Source: Promethearchaeota archaeon (GTDB taxonomy: Archaea; Asgardarchaeota; Lokiarchaeia; Sigynarchaeales; SOKP01). From it: 64,000 nt of DNA. Position 1 is the stretch's first letter. Every line of letters begins with the position of its first letter. The DNA lies in assembly GCA_030605085.1 (NCBI GenBank), contig JAUWBH010000006.1, forward strand, positions 10,303-74,302. The letters are read 5' to 3'. The position numbers were made by a program, and so were the translations under genes. The notes beneath the pieces are model-generated. The model had not been told where the DNA came from. It worked only from the letters and a program-made list of their open reading frames with translations, and did no database searches. Shown piece after piece: positions 48,012-57,569 of the stretch.

Positions 48012-48530
48012 GTGGGATTGAGTTATCATGCGAAAGGTAGGGTAAAGTATAATATTGAGCGTTTTATTAAAGATGTAGAGGCTTTAAATCTAACAGTTAC
48101 ATCAAACACAGACTCGTATAAGTATTTAACAAAATTAAAAGAAAAATTTGATAAAACTGAAGAAGATTATGAATTAAATGAAGAGGATGTAGAAGAATTA
48201 GCTTATTATATGCATAGATTAAGAGAAATAAATGACGCTGAATTGACAGGTAGAAAAGTTTTTATTATAACAGAAAAAAGAATGAATGTAGAGAAGTTAT
48301 TAGATAGTATTAATGAGTTTTTTGCTTCAAATACTTTTAATAATCTTCCTGATTTACCTCGCTCTGATTTTAGTGAAAGTGGGAAGTGTATCGCGTTTGA
48401 AAGAGCAACCGCCGCAGGTTTTCATGTATTAAGAGGTATGGAGGGGGTTTTAAGATGCATCTTTCAATGCATCATGATTTCCATATTTAAGAAGAAATTC
48501 AGTCGCTCCATTTACTCTTGGATAACATAA
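48012..48530 (+). pseudogene. Truncated hypothetical protein (HEPN-like family)
   Basis: Starts at GTG and has an acidic helical N-terminus. The stretch SGKCIAFERATAAGFHVLRG then MEGVLR (about residues 121-148) resembles the G-x-C-x-A-F-x-x-x-T-A-x-x-F-H-x-x-R-x-x-E motif of a widespread helical, HEPN-like family often found in mobile DNA. Normally the family continues another 80-150 residues. Here it turns into unrelated low-complexity residues (CIFQCIMISIFKKKF) and stops next to a direct repeat. It is therefore interpreted as a truncated gene. Confidence 0.5.
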
Positions 48531-48579
48531 GGTCGATATTTTTTTATTATTCTTGGATAACATAAGGTCGATATTTTTT
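48516..48579. repeat. Direct repeat, 29 bp, period 35
   Basis: TCTTGGATAACATAAGGTCG followed by a T-rich run occurs twice, at 48516-48544 and 48551-48579. It lies at the truncation end of the HEPN-like gene. It could be a duplication left by transposition or recombination. Confidence 0.6.
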
Positions 48580-48624
48580 CTAATTCAGTATTTAGGGGAA
48601 TAATAAAATCATAAAAACAAACTA

Positions 48625-49227
48625 TTATTCTAATAAAGTAATAATATCTTCAAATGTGTTATTTATATCTTTTTTTCCATTAAGAAAAAATATATTCTCC
48701 CATTTCTTTTTATATCTTTCAAATATATCTTTATATAATTTTCCTTCAAGTCTAAGATTTCCCTCCTTGAAAAATATTGTATTTCTTAATCTATTAATTT
48801 TTTCTAATCTTTTTTTCCTTTCATTTAAAGGTACTTCGAAAACAAAAGTTATGTCTGGTTCTATACAAAAAAAGTTGATTTGTTCTATTAACTCTAATGG
48901 AATTCCTTGTAGTTGTTGATAGACACAACTTGAAAGAAGATATCTATCAGCAATTACAATGTTCCCTCTTTTAAGTTTATCTATAATATTTTTAACATGA
49001 ATAAATCTATCTGCAGCATTTAAAAATAATAATAAATAAGAGGAGATTTCATCATTAATATATAAATATTTATTAATTATTCCTTTAAGCTCTTCTAAAT
49101 ATGGTTCTTTAGTATAAATTGTAGAAATATTAAGTTTATCCAAAAAATCTTTAAGTAATTTTGCTTGGGTTGTTTTCCCGCTCCCATGAGCGCCTTCAAA
49201 TACTATAAATTTAACATCTTTTTTCAT
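48625..49227 (-). CDS. tmk: Thymidylate-kinase-like nucleotide kinase
   Basis: P-loop at residues about 8-17 (FEGAHGSGKTTQAKLL), DRYLLSSCVYQQLQG in the middle (DR-Y motif, about 94), and an LxERKKRLE lid-like region. Length (200) and order match dTMP kinases. It lacks the usual K/R-rich lid of archaeal Tmk. The start is 1 bp from the end of the radical SAM gene, so it is the second gene of a two-gene operon. Neighbours suggest a dedicated role in a nucleotide-based product or cofactor rather than housekeeping dTTP synthesis. That is an inference. Confidence 0.82.
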   Translation of the reverse strand: MKKDVKFIVFEGAHGSGKTTQAKLLKDFLDKLNISTIYTKEPYLEELKGIINKYLYINDEISSYLLLFLNAADRFIHVKNIIDKLKRGNIVIADRYLLSSCVYQQLQGIPLELIEQINFFCIEPDITFVFEVPLNERKKRLEKINRLRNTIFFKEGNLRLEGKLYKDIFERYKKKWENIFFLNGKKDINNTFEDIITLLE

Positions 49228-49228
49228 A

Positions 49229-50119
49229 TCAGCATACTGTTAGAGTTTTTTCAATATATTTGTTTATATGATTCTCTTTATATGGATATTTAGCCCAAAT
49301 ATCTTTTATATTTTCTTTTAAAATATTCCCAATAAACTCGATACATGAATCTTTTGACCAGACAGGAGATGCAACTACATCACCATTAGGGTGAATAAGT
49401 AAAGCATGACCTTCTTTAATTTTTTCCCACTCAGTTAGAGTTATTCTAACATTCCAACCCATAGTTTTCTTCTTTTTTTTTAATTCATCAGCCAGATTTC
49501 TAATTTCCAATGACGATAACCTCCTTGAAATGATTGCTTTTCCCTTTCCCTTTGGTATGGGACTAAGAATCTTTAGTTTCTTAGCTCCAAGTGTGTCTGC
49601 GATTTGTACTACATAAGAGACATAATCTTTATTATCTTCAAGAAGTACCATTATTAATGAAAACTCCGCTCCTGCTTTTTTTAAATTCCATAATCCATTA
49701 ATGATCTTATCGAATGAACCCCTTATTTTGTTATGAATCTTTCTAGGACCATCAATTGTTATATCAAAATAATTAACATAATTTAATAGCTCTGTATTAA
49801 TATTAGTTGCATTACATGCCAGTGCTATAATATCAAAATTATTTTTACATGCGGCTAAAATAGAATAAATATCTTGCCTTAAAGTAGGTTCTCCACCACT
49901 GATAATTATTCTATTTATGCCCTGAAGATTTTTTATCATTTTTTTCATTTTATTAAGCGATGAATCAGGTATAAGTTCTGATTCACTGCAATAAATACAA
50001 TTGAGATTACATCTTCTGGTAATCTGTAGAGTAGCTGTTAGAGGAAATTCTGGAATCTCAATTTTATTCCCTTTTAAATAGAAATGGTGCTGCTTATAGT
50101 CAAACTCTATATTAGTCAT
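49229..50119 (-). CDS. Radical SAM protein
   Basis: The iron-sulfur motif CNLNCIYC (residues about 33-40) follows ATLQITRR. The SAM-binding GGEPTLRQDI comes at about 75. This is the MoaA/PqqE-like pattern. The C-terminal part has one Cys in WSKDSCIEFIG and one at the very end (TLTVC), so a partial SPASM-like site is possible. It ends with HALLIHPNGDVVASPV and IGNILKENIKDIW, common in peptide- or cofactor-modifying members. The gene is translationally coupled to the Tmk-like kinase (1-bp gap). It is divergent from the TIM barrel at 50549. Substrate unknown. Confidence 0.82.
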   Translation of the reverse strand: MTNIEFDYKQHHFYLKGNKIEIPEFPLTATLQITRRCNLNCIYCSESELIPDSSLNKMKKMIKNLQGINRIIISGGEPTLRQDIYSILAACKNNFDIIALACNATNINTELLNYVNYFDITIDGPRKIHNKIRGSFDKIINGLWNLKKAGAEFSLIMVLLEDNKDYVSYVVQIADTLGAKKLKILSPIPKGKGKAIISRRLSSLEIRNLADELKKKKKTMGWNVRITLTEWEKIKEGHALLIHPNGDVVASPVWSKDSCIEFIGNILKENIKDIWAKYPYKENHINKYIEKTLTVC

Positions 50120-50548
50120 TTCTGTTGCCTTCTTTAAGTGTCTTAATAGTTTTATTAATAATTTTTAGAAATTGACCTTATTCAATTATGTAAAAAATAA
50201 AAAATTATTTAAATATTTATGATAAAAATGTATCTTAATAAAACAAGATTTTGATAATTTATTTTTAGATTTTTAAAAAAAAAAAAAAAAAAATTAATTT
50301 AAATCTCATTTTAGAAAAAATGTACTATGTTAAATTAGGAATAAAAGTAAATTTTCCTTTATAATTTAATTTCAAATAATAAAATCTAACTTTTTATATA
50401 TTAATATATATATTATAAATTCTTAATAAGGGCGCAAAATTTCTTATTAAGAGATAATTAAAAATATTAAAATAATATAATTGAAAATATTAAAATAAAC
50501 TAAATTATTCGTAGTTTTTTTCTTTTACTCTAATAAAATATTTAATGT
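50120..50548. other. AT-rich divergent intergenic region
   Basis: More than 400 bp with no open frame of note. It contains a run of about 16 A near 50275 and several TATA-like stretches (TATATATTAATATATATATT near 50394). It should hold the promoters of the divergent radical SAM and TIM-barrel genes. Confidence 0.4.
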
Positions 50549-51418
50549 ATGTGGAAAAATATTATGCCAAAATTTGGTGTTGCCCGAAAATACGCAAAAG
50601 ATATATCTAATTATATAGTTAAACTTAGTCAGGATAATGTAGATGCTTATGAAATGGGATTTGCTTATGGAATTCCCTCCGATTTTTCAAATGAAGCTCT
50701 TGAATTATCAAAAAAATATGATATTAGTCTCTCATGTCATTTGCCTTTTTGGATAAATTTAGGAAATTCTAATAAAGAAAAAAATATTAATTACTTGGTC
50801 TCTGGTTTAAAGATTGCTGAGAAATTAAAGTCTATTGCTGTATTTCATTTAGGATTTTATGGAAAAAAGAAATTTCATGATCTTAAGAAAGAAATTATTA
50901 ATTCAATTCAAAGTGCTTTAGAATTATTTGAGATCAAAAATGGAAAATTAGGTATTGAAACCACAGGAAAACAAAAAGCAATAGGGACAGTTAATGAGAT
51001 AATAGATTTAATTAAATTAATAGACGATAATAGAGTAATTCCGGTCATAGATTGGTCCCATTTGTACGCAAGAAGCAATGGTGTTTCTCCGTATGTTTAT
51101 CAAGATTTTAAAAATATTTTAGAAAAATTCGAAAGAGAAATTAATTACAAACCTTTTTATTTTCATGGAGGTGGAGTTGAATATAAAAATGGAAATGAAA
51201 TTAAACATAGATCTGCCAAAATTTTTGAACCTCCTCTGCCATATTTTTTTGCTGCCTTAAAAAATCTTGATTATAAAGATTTTATATTAATTGTAGAATC
51301 TCCAGATTCAATCGAAGATGTTAAATGGTTAAAACAAGTGTGGAAATCCCCTGAAAATTACTTTAAAGAAATACCCCCTAATAAAACTAAAACATTATTA
51401 GATTTTGTGATGAAATGA
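50549..51418 (+). CDS. TIM-barrel metal-dependent enzyme (endonuclease IV/xylose-isomerase-like)
   Basis: 289 residues with the metal-binding pattern of the endonuclease IV superfamily. It has SLSCHLPFW (His), VFHLGFYG (His), GIETTGKQKAIGT (Glu), VIDWSHLYAR (Asp and His), YFHGGGVEY (His) and LIVESPD (Glu). The GTxxEIIDLI and IDxSH elements are as in AP endonucleases. The first ATG is at 50549; the ATG at 50564 is equally possible. It may be a DNA repair endonuclease or a sugar-phosphate isomerase of the same fold. Position beside a radical SAM and a nucleotide kinase suggests one pathway. Confidence 0.72.
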   Translation: MWKNIMPKFGVARKYAKDISNYIVKLSQDNVDAYEMGFAYGIPSDFSNEALELSKKYDISLSCHLPFWINLGNSNKEKNINYLVSGLKIAEKLKSIAVFHLGFYGKKKFHDLKKEIINSIQSALELFEIKNGKLGIETTGKQKAIGTVNEIIDLIKLIDDNRVIPVIDWSHLYARSNGVSPYVYQDFKNILEKFEREINYKPFYFHGGGVEYKNGNEIKHRSAKIFEPPLPYFFAALKNLDYKDFILIVESPDSIEDVKWLKQVWKSPENYFKEIPPNKTKTLLDFVMK

Positions 51419-51570
51419 ATGGGAAAAAGCTTATATCAGTAAAATATAGACTTTTATTACTATGTCAAATTTTTAAATAAATTTCTAAAGACTCATTAAA
51501 ATTGATATAATATGCTTAAATTATAGAAATAAAAATATATTTTTGCCAATTCATTTAAAAAGTTAACTAT

Positions 51571-51951
51571 ATGACTTTTTACCAATTATTTAACCCAATT
51601 TTCTACTATTTAATGTATCTCTTACAAAATGAGTATGGAAACATTCTTGAAACACATTCTATTAGTGCTGGGTTGGATTATCCAGGAGTAGGTCCTGAAC
51701 ATTGCTTCTTGAAAGAATTAATTCGATTAAGAGTAGAAGCTGCTACAGACAGCGAGATTTTAGAGGCTTTCAAAGAATTATCTGAATTAGAAGGAATCAT
51801 TCCAGCATTAGAATCTTCACATGCCCTTGCTTATTTATATAAAATAAAAGATGAGTTTGATAAAGATGACATTGTTATAATCAATCTATCTGGTAGTGGA
51901 AGTAAGGATTTAGATATTATCAAAGAACATATAAAATTTAAAATAGGTTAA
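51571..51951 (+). pseudogene. trpB: Tryptophan synthase beta chain C-terminal fragment
   Basis: From about residue 25 the frame reads [18 protein letters not shown], followed by [16 protein letters not shown]. These are signature stretches of TrpB. The protein normally has about 400 residues. Here only the last 110 remain and the PLP-lysine part is absent. The conserved G-R-G-D-K-D near the end reads GSGSKD, so the site is decayed. The first 18 residues are not TrpB-like. No other trp gene is nearby. It is a relic of an unrelated locus. Confidence 0.85.
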
Positions 51952-52189
51952 AAAAATTATAGAAAATTATCTTAAATTGTATTTTAATATGTAAATCTCC
52001 TAAATTGGAATTTTTCAATATATCAAATTCACGAGTGATTAGTTCATCAATCGATTCCCATTCTTTATACTCCTTTTTTAACTCTAAAGCACTATCTAAA
52101 TTTTTCTTGGTGATTAATTTTTTAGGTTTTATCTTATTCCATTATTCTTTTAATAAAATTAAATTATAGGTTTTTTTTTGTTTAAAATC
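51952..52189. other. Gap with a possible minus-strand gene remnant
   Basis: On the minus strand about 65 codons stay open (around 51950-52145) and read a charged helical peptide (LDSALELKKEYKEWESIDEL). There is no start codon with a ribosome site. It may be the tail of a lost gene. Nothing else is seen. Confidence 0.25.
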
Positions 52190-52951
52190 TTAAATTGAAA
52201 ACAAATTTAAGAATTCTTCAATAAGGTTAGACACATCATCCCTATTTACTTTAAAATATGCCTTATGCTTTAAACTATTATAAGGGCTCCGAATTTTTCT
52301 CAGCAATTTTTCTTGATGTTTATTAATTATACCCTTTATTTCAGCTTCGCTGCGTTCTAAGACAGATTCCATTCTTCCTAAATCAACTGGAATAGTTTTG
52401 CCTCTCAATTTTATTAACATTTCTATAAGAGCTAATAACGGATTTAACGCAAGATCTCCTTTATTGTATTGAAGAAATATATTTCTCGAATTGATAAATG
52501 CAATAGCAGCTTGATTAAAATCCCCGATTTCTCGTAACTTTTCCCCAAGATTCAAATAGCTAATCGCTGCATGAAGAGGATCATTAATCGTTAAATATTT
52601 CTCTATTGCTTTCTTATAACTTGCTATTGATTTTTCAATTTCTCCCTCATTAGAATAAAATCTCCCAAAATTATGGAACATTTCAGGGGGAATTTCTAAT
52701 CCATGTTCTTTAGATTCTGATTCATATTCTATAAATAAAGATTTAACTTTATTAAAATCATTTAAGGTTAAGTAAACATCTATTAAATATTTAATAGTAT
52801 CTAACTTTTTAATAATAAGGTGTTCATCAGCAAAATATTCATAACATTTTTTTAATATTTTCTCAGCTTCTTTTTCCCTACTCTGAGTTAAATATTTTTT
52901 AACCTTTTCTAATTCTTGTTCATATTTATAAGTTTTATTGAATCTAGACAT
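52190..52951 (-). CDS. TPR-like protein (253 aa)
   Basis: Tetratricopeptide-type helix pairs occupy about residues 30-175 (SREKEAEKILKKCYEYF, GEIEKSIASYKKAIEKYL, GDFNQAAIAFINSRNIFL). The last 70 residues are a helical tail with a basic segment (LLRKIRSPYNSLKHKAYF). There is no membrane span. It is probably a protein-interaction adaptor. The gene at 53062 lies upstream on the same strand, 110 bp away. Confidence 0.68.
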   Translation of the reverse strand: MSRFNKTYKYEQELEKVKKYLTQSREKEAEKILKKCYEYFADEHLIIKKLDTIKYLIDVYLTLNDFNKVKSLFIEYESESKEHGLEIPPEMFHNFGRFYSNEGEIEKSIASYKKAIEKYLTINDPLHAAISYLNLGEKLREIGDFNQAAIAFINSRNIFLQYNKGDLALNPLLALIEMLIKLRGKTIPVDLGRMESVLERSEAEIKGIINKHQEKLLRKIRSPYNSLKHKAYFKVNRDDVSNLIEEFLNLFSI

Positions 52952-53061
52952 AATTAATTAAAATAACCATTTTTTAGCTTTTCTTCTTTATCTTCAGTTC
53001 GCGTATATGCATATGAAAAATTTGATAAATCACTTATTATCTTCAAGTGGAGTTGGTAATT

Positions 53062-54096
53062 TTACTTCATGGAATTTTCCATCACCAGGGATGTTGACTC
53101 TCTATTAAAAAGATTTATATAATTATGGTATATAATAATGTAATTTTGTTTGTAAAAATATTCACTTTCTAATACTTTAGGGTAAAATTTAATAATATCT
53201 TCAGCAATTTCTCTAGTTATCAACATTCTTCTTTCTGAATTTCCTTTAATCAATTTATTTTTGATACCTTCTTCGTCTAATTCAAACCACCAAGGTAATT
53301 CAATAAAAATAATATCAGAATTATATCTAAAATTGAGTCCACATAAGTATAAGGTACAGACAATCTGTTGCAATTCTCTTATGATATTATTCCAATTCTT
53401 TTTGATATTCTCATCATCACTTATAAAATTACTGTTTCTTTTCTTAATACTTTTATAAGCAAAAAACATTACATCTGTTTTGAATGTCAATAAACAATTT
53501 ATACGTGAATTAAAACCGCCATCTTTATAAATTCCACTTAACAAATCTGCTTTTGTTATCATTATTGAATTTCTTTTTATAATTATCTTTTGTCTTGAAG
53601 TTATATTTTTAAGGTTCACTATAAATTTTACTGGCATTGAATTGCTACTAAGCGAATTTTCCCAGATATTTAATAAATCTTTGATATCATTAAGTAAAAT
53701 TTTTGATCCTGTAAGTCTCTTTAAGAAAAGCTTATAAAATAAGCGAAGAAATAGTGTAGTGTCTCTCAACGAATAACTTACTTCCTCTTTAAAAAAATTA
53801 AACGAGATATCATTTGTATTAGGAAAATCCTTAAGAAAAATTTCTTTAAATAACTCTAATCTATTTGAGAGTTCCTTATCAATTGAATTACTTAATTGTA
53901 TAGAAATTTTATAACAAAAATCAATTACTAATTGTCTAAATAATTCGAAATTAAAAATAATACGGGACTTATAGGTCTTTAATTGTTCTATTGTAAATTT
54001 CAAGCGTTTATATTTTTCATTAACTTGGATTACATTAATTATTTTATTCATATCCTCCTCAAGAAATTCATATAAGGATGCTACAGGATCATTCAT
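53062..54096 (-). CDS. Hypothetical protein (344 aa)
   Basis: ATG at 54096. The product is soluble, rich in Ile, Leu, Lys and Asn, with no signal peptide or membrane span. The first half is helical. The second half carries strands, an ELPWWFELDEEG segment (about 273) and MLITREIAEDIIKFYPKVLE. No conserved motif is recognised. It is co-oriented with the TPR gene downstream and divergent from the HEYGH protein at 54508, with a 410-bp AT-rich gap between them. Confidence 0.6.
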   Translation of the reverse strand: MNDPVASLYEFLEEDMNKIINVIQVNEKYKRLKFTIEQLKTYKSRIIFNFELFRQLVIDFCYKISIQLSNSIDKELSNRLELFKEIFLKDFPNTNDISFNFFKEEVSYSLRDTTLFLRLFYKLFLKRLTGSKILLNDIKDLLNIWENSLSSNSMPVKFIVNLKNITSRQKIIIKRNSIMITKADLLSGIYKDGGFNSRINCLLTFKTDVMFFAYKSIKKRNSNFISDDENIKKNWNNIIRELQQIVCTLYLCGLNFRYNSDIIFIELPWWFELDEEGIKNKLIKGNSERRMLITREIAEDIIKFYPKVLESEYFYKQNYIIIYHNYINLFNRESTSLVMENSMK

Positions 54097-54507
54097 TTTT
54101 GTAACTATTGATTATTGCAGATCAAACAGAAATTCGCCAGAAAAATGGGAAAAATTAGACTCTATTCATATATTAAGAAGAAAAATAATCAATAACTAAT
54201 GCATATTTAATAAAACAAATTAACTTTTCTCTTTTTGATATAATTTTTTTCTAAGTTAACAAATAGTTATATGTAGTTCTGAGATGCTACTTACAGTAAT
54301 AAAACAATTGGAACCATTATATAAGGAGTATTTAAATGGTTGAAAATTTATAATATAATTGGACTAAATTGAAAAATTTCAAAATTCCCTCTTCAAAAAA
54401 ATTGCTAAATTTCCTATAATTGATACCAAGAGTTTTAGAAACACATAAAATAAGAATACAGAAATATAAAATTATATTTCAATTAATTAGATTGAAGGTT
54501 AATAACC
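54097..54507. other. AT-rich divergent intergenic region
   Basis: 410 bp with no credible coding frame, between divergent genes. TATA-like elements occur (TTATAATATAATTGG near 54348). No repeat or RNA is recognised. Confidence 0.35.
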
Positions 54508-55506
54508 ATGAAACTACCTAAGGAACTTCAGAAGAAATCAAAAAAATCGGTTTCAAAAAAAAGAAAGACCAATAAAATAAATTCCTATATTCTAGCATTT
54601 AAAGCTCAATTTGCTTTATTAATGGACGAGTTCAAAGATAAAAAAACTATGGAAGATGAATATGAAATTAACGAAGTTAGCGATAAGACTGCTAATAAAC
54701 CAAGGTTTGCCGTGAAATGGGATGATAATAAAATTCAAGTCGTTATTTTTAAGGATGTAATAAAAGAACTAAATGAAAAAATAGGGAGTTTGATAAGTGA
54801 TACTAACTTTATTAAACTTAATCAACAAATTGCTAATCATGAATATGGACACATTCTCTCAGCAGAAACAACTCATAAGTTATATCCTGATGAAGCAAAG
54901 AAATATGATGTATTTGAGTTAAGCCAAAAACAGCTTCTTCCTATGCTTCACTCACCATCTTTAGAAAAAAAAATGAAGCAAGTAAGCATTGATCGGCTAA
55001 TATATTCTTTCTGGGAGTTTTTAGCAAATTACATGGTGAGGGAAAAAATTGATTCAAATACTCCTTCTGACTCGCTTAAAAGTAAAGAAGCAAATATTCT
55101 TAATCTAATTCAACAAATTGAAAGTAAAGGGGAATTTACACTTTACACTACTTTTCGCAAAGAGAATGTAATGGATAAAGGATTTGATCGTTTTTTCCTT
55201 CTTCTTAGAATTTCAGATGAATTTTTTGTATTTGATCAATGGAAAAGATTCTGCTCCTTCTTTAATGGCAAAAAAATAAAAAAAAGTCTAAAATTAATAA
55301 GAACAATCAATGTATTATTCGAGAACATCATTAGAATCAATAGAAGTATAGAATCTATGAAAGAAGATGTTATTGAATTAGCAAACCATTTGGATCGCCT
55401 TAATTTCTCAAATATCACTCAAATGGATGTATTTTCTGAATCTGATAAAAGTGTAGTTAAGGAATTTATTGGATATTTGAAGGATAAAGAGAGTAAGTTC
55501 AAATAA
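54508..55506 (+). CDS. Putative zinc metalloprotease-like protein (HEYGH motif)
   Basis: 332 residues, ATG start, with a Lys-rich N-terminus. The helix NQQIANHEYGHILSAETTH has the HExxH zincin signature (H111, E112, H115). A possible third ligand is E170 in SFWEFLANYMVRE, 55 residues later, as in gluzincin-type arrangements. There is no signal peptide, so it would act in the cytoplasm. The C-terminal half is helical and of unknown role. Stand-alone cytoplasmic zincins in accessory DNA often act in regulation or defence, but no partner is evident. The single motif makes the call tentative. Confidence 0.55.
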   Translation: MKLPKELQKKSKKSVSKKRKTNKINSYILAFKAQFALLMDEFKDKKTMEDEYEINEVSDKTANKPRFAVKWDDNKIQVVIFKDVIKELNEKIGSLISDTNFIKLNQQIANHEYGHILSAETTHKLYPDEAKKYDVFELSQKQLLPMLHSPSLEKKMKQVSIDRLIYSFWEFLANYMVREKIDSNTPSDSLKSKEANILNLIQQIESKGEFTLYTTFRKENVMDKGFDRFFLLLRISDEFFVFDQWKRFCSFFNGKKIKKSLKLIRTINVLFENIIRINRSIESMKEDVIELANHLDRLNFSNITQMDVFSESDKSVVKEFIGYLKDKESKFK

Positions 55507-55922
55507 TTTCATTTTCTTACAAGTTCCTAATCAAATCCAACTTATATATTAGTTAGTGGAATATTCCAATCCGATAAATTTCCAAAATCAATTATTAAAA
55601 TCCTTTCAGCCCTTAGAGAATGGGACCTCTCTTTTAAAAGCGGATAGATGAGTTAATTAAATCTGAAATAACAAATAAAAAAATTCAAAATATGATTTTT
55701 AGCGTTATGAAAGCGATAAATAAATGTTCCTACAGCAATGTTCCTACGGCATATGGTTTCTAAAAATCTAATTTTGAGAACTTTTTTAAAGAAAAATAGT
55801 ATATTTCTTTAAAACATTTAGAATCTAATAAATCTATTCAAGACCGAATAGTTTTAATCTACAAAATCTCATTTATATATTTTTTTAACTAACTAGTAGT
55901 TAATCACAGTTAATTATTTTTT

Positions 55923-56102
55923 TTAATTATAGCTAATCTTTTTTTGTTTAGCTTTACAATTTGGGCAGAAAATGTAGGGAGGTATTAATTCAAATCCACA
56001 ATTATAACAAGTTTTTGGTGTTGTTATCGCTTTTAAGTATTCTTTAAGAACATTTTTATTTTTATAAATTCCTAAAAGGATTAAAAATGGAATTATTAAT
56101 CT
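55923..56102 (-). pseudogene. C-terminal remnant of the membrane/zinc-ribbon family
   Basis: The frame reads a last membrane helix (LIIPFLILLGIYKNKN), VLKEYLKAITTPK, then TCYNCGFELIPPYIFCPNC. This is the same layout as the ends of the proteins at 4994 and 6102. A stop precedes it and the N-terminal helices are missing. With 37034 it is the second decayed copy of this family in the window. Confidence 0.7.
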
Positions 56103-56152
56103 TTAAATAATAAGTCTTAATAACAAATTAAAGATATTTTTGTATAAGAGCT

Positions 56153-56662
56153 ATGATATTTAAAAGAAATAATGAGGAATCTGAGTTTATAGAAACTAGT
56201 TTTGAAGATCTAATTGAAAAGTTAATTGAAGATTCACCTGTAGTCAAAAGGGAAGAAATTAAAGAGAATCTAAATAATAAAAAGTTAGAGTTTCCAAATA
56301 TTGCTCATTTATATCTGGAGATTACGAGAGAAGCGAATTCTTTCTTAGTTAAACACGAGAATTGTAGGAATAATTTAGAGAAGGGTTATTCTAATCTTTT
56401 AAAACTAATATCAGAAACTCTTAATATTGACACAATACCACCAAAAGATGAAAAAGGAGAACCTGATGAGGTTAAACGAGATAGACAATTACAGAGCTTA
56501 TGGAAGAATAGAGAACAACTTAATGAAACAATGAGCCATTATGTGAGGCAGATCCAGAATCTGAGGGATAAAAAACATAGACGGAGAACAATAGGGTTAA
56601 GCTTTATTGCAATTGTTATTTCAATTTTTTTTCCAATAATATTGAAAATCTATTTTCCTTAA
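56153..56662 (+). CDS. Tail-anchored coiled-coil protein (169 aa)
   Basis: ATG at 56153. The soluble part is charged and helical (ETSFEDLIEKLIEDSPVVKR; a heptad-like stretch near residues 80-140). A single C-terminal hydrophobic helix (IGLSFIAIVISIFFPIIL, about 146-163) ends in a short polar tail, so it is a tail-anchored protein facing the cytoplasm. A basic patch (KKHRRR) precedes the anchor. The function is unknown; it may tether a partner at the membrane. Confidence 0.65.
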   Translation: MIFKRNNEESEFIETSFEDLIEKLIEDSPVVKREEIKENLNNKKLEFPNIAHLYLEITREANSFLVKHENCRNNLEKGYSNLLKLISETLNIDTIPPKDEKGEPDEVKRDRQLQSLWKNREQLNETMSHYVRQIQNLRDKKHRRRTIGLSFIAIVISIFFPIILKIYFP

Positions 56663-56733
56663 ACTTTCAAAAAAACTTAAATAAAATTCAAATTTTACTC
56701 TTTTAGGAGGGGGCAGCACGGCGGGAGGGAGAT

Positions 56734-57525
56734 TCAATAATATTTAATGACTTGGCAAGCAAAATCCATAACTAAAACAATTTGAACCATATAATTTGTA
56801 AAATTATATCCATTATCTTGCAAAATCCAATCAGGAGATGTATTGTTACAGATATTTCGCAAGTCATTCATCATCTCCTCAAATATTTTAATTGCTTCTT
56901 CAAAGTTTTTAGGAAGTTGATATCTTTCTTTTATAGATTTAAATTTTTGAATTATCATATTTTCATATCTTTCCCAATATTTATCACACTTTTCTTCAAA
57001 ACTCTTATGTCTTAGATATAGATCAATTATACTAATTCCACCTGAAGTAGCAGCTCCAAGCAAACCCCATTTAGTAGCACTTTTTAGCATTTCATCAGAT
57101 CCATTTAACCAACTAACAATTAATCCAAAAATTGCCCACCCTACTCCACCAATAACAATAGTAGGAATGACAAGATTCACCAAAGAGACGGAAGAGTGAT
57201 AAGGTGTTCCCCAATCTGTAATATAATGTAATGCTTGCCCTAAAAAACTAATCCAAGATGGATGGTTCTTGAGAAAAGCGTTATAACCTTTCCTTAAATT
57301 AAGGATTGCCAACTCCATTGCTCCTGTAGTATGTTCAAATAACCATTTGGATAAAATTGGGATTACATTAGGAAGGTTATTTAAGTTATTTTCAATTTCT
57401 TGTCTATTTTCCAGATCTGGCTCAACGGATGCATTTACTAATCTGGTTAAAAATTTCTTTTGAACCCGAACTGAACCATAAACTCCAACCAATCGAGCCA
57501 ATCCTTTATGACATATTTCTCTCAA
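56734..57525 (-). CDS. Phospholipase C/P1-nuclease-like protein with membrane segments
   Basis: The zinc-binding pattern runs MREICHKGLARL, VEPDLENRQE, LFEHTTGAMELAILNL, then SFLGQALHYITDWGTPYHSS. These are the His/Asp motifs of the zinc-dependent phospholipase C family. Two to three hydrophobic helices (about 115-145 and 155-170) follow within a Gly-rich stretch. No signal peptide is seen. It differs from the surface protein at 12123, which has the same core motif (AHYIADVAHPSH). A small zinc-ribbon/membrane gene ends 44 bp upstream on the same strand and is probably in the same operon. Substrate unknown. Confidence 0.68.
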   Translation of the reverse strand: MREICHKGLARLVGVYGSVRVQKKFLTRLVNASVEPDLENRQEIENNLNNLPNVIPILSKWLFEHTTGAMELAILNLRKGYNAFLKNHPSWISFLGQALHYITDWGTPYHSSVSLVNLVIPTIVIGGVGWAIFGLIVSWLNGSDEMLKSATKWGLLGAATSGGISIIDLYLRHKSFEEKCDKYWERYENMIIQKFKSIKERYQLPKNFEEAIKIFEEMMNDLRNICNNTSPDWILQDNGYNFTNYMVQIVLVMDFACQVIKYY

Positions 57526-57569
57526 ATTATCAAACCACCTTTTCTAATTATGCTATTTAATTAATAAAA

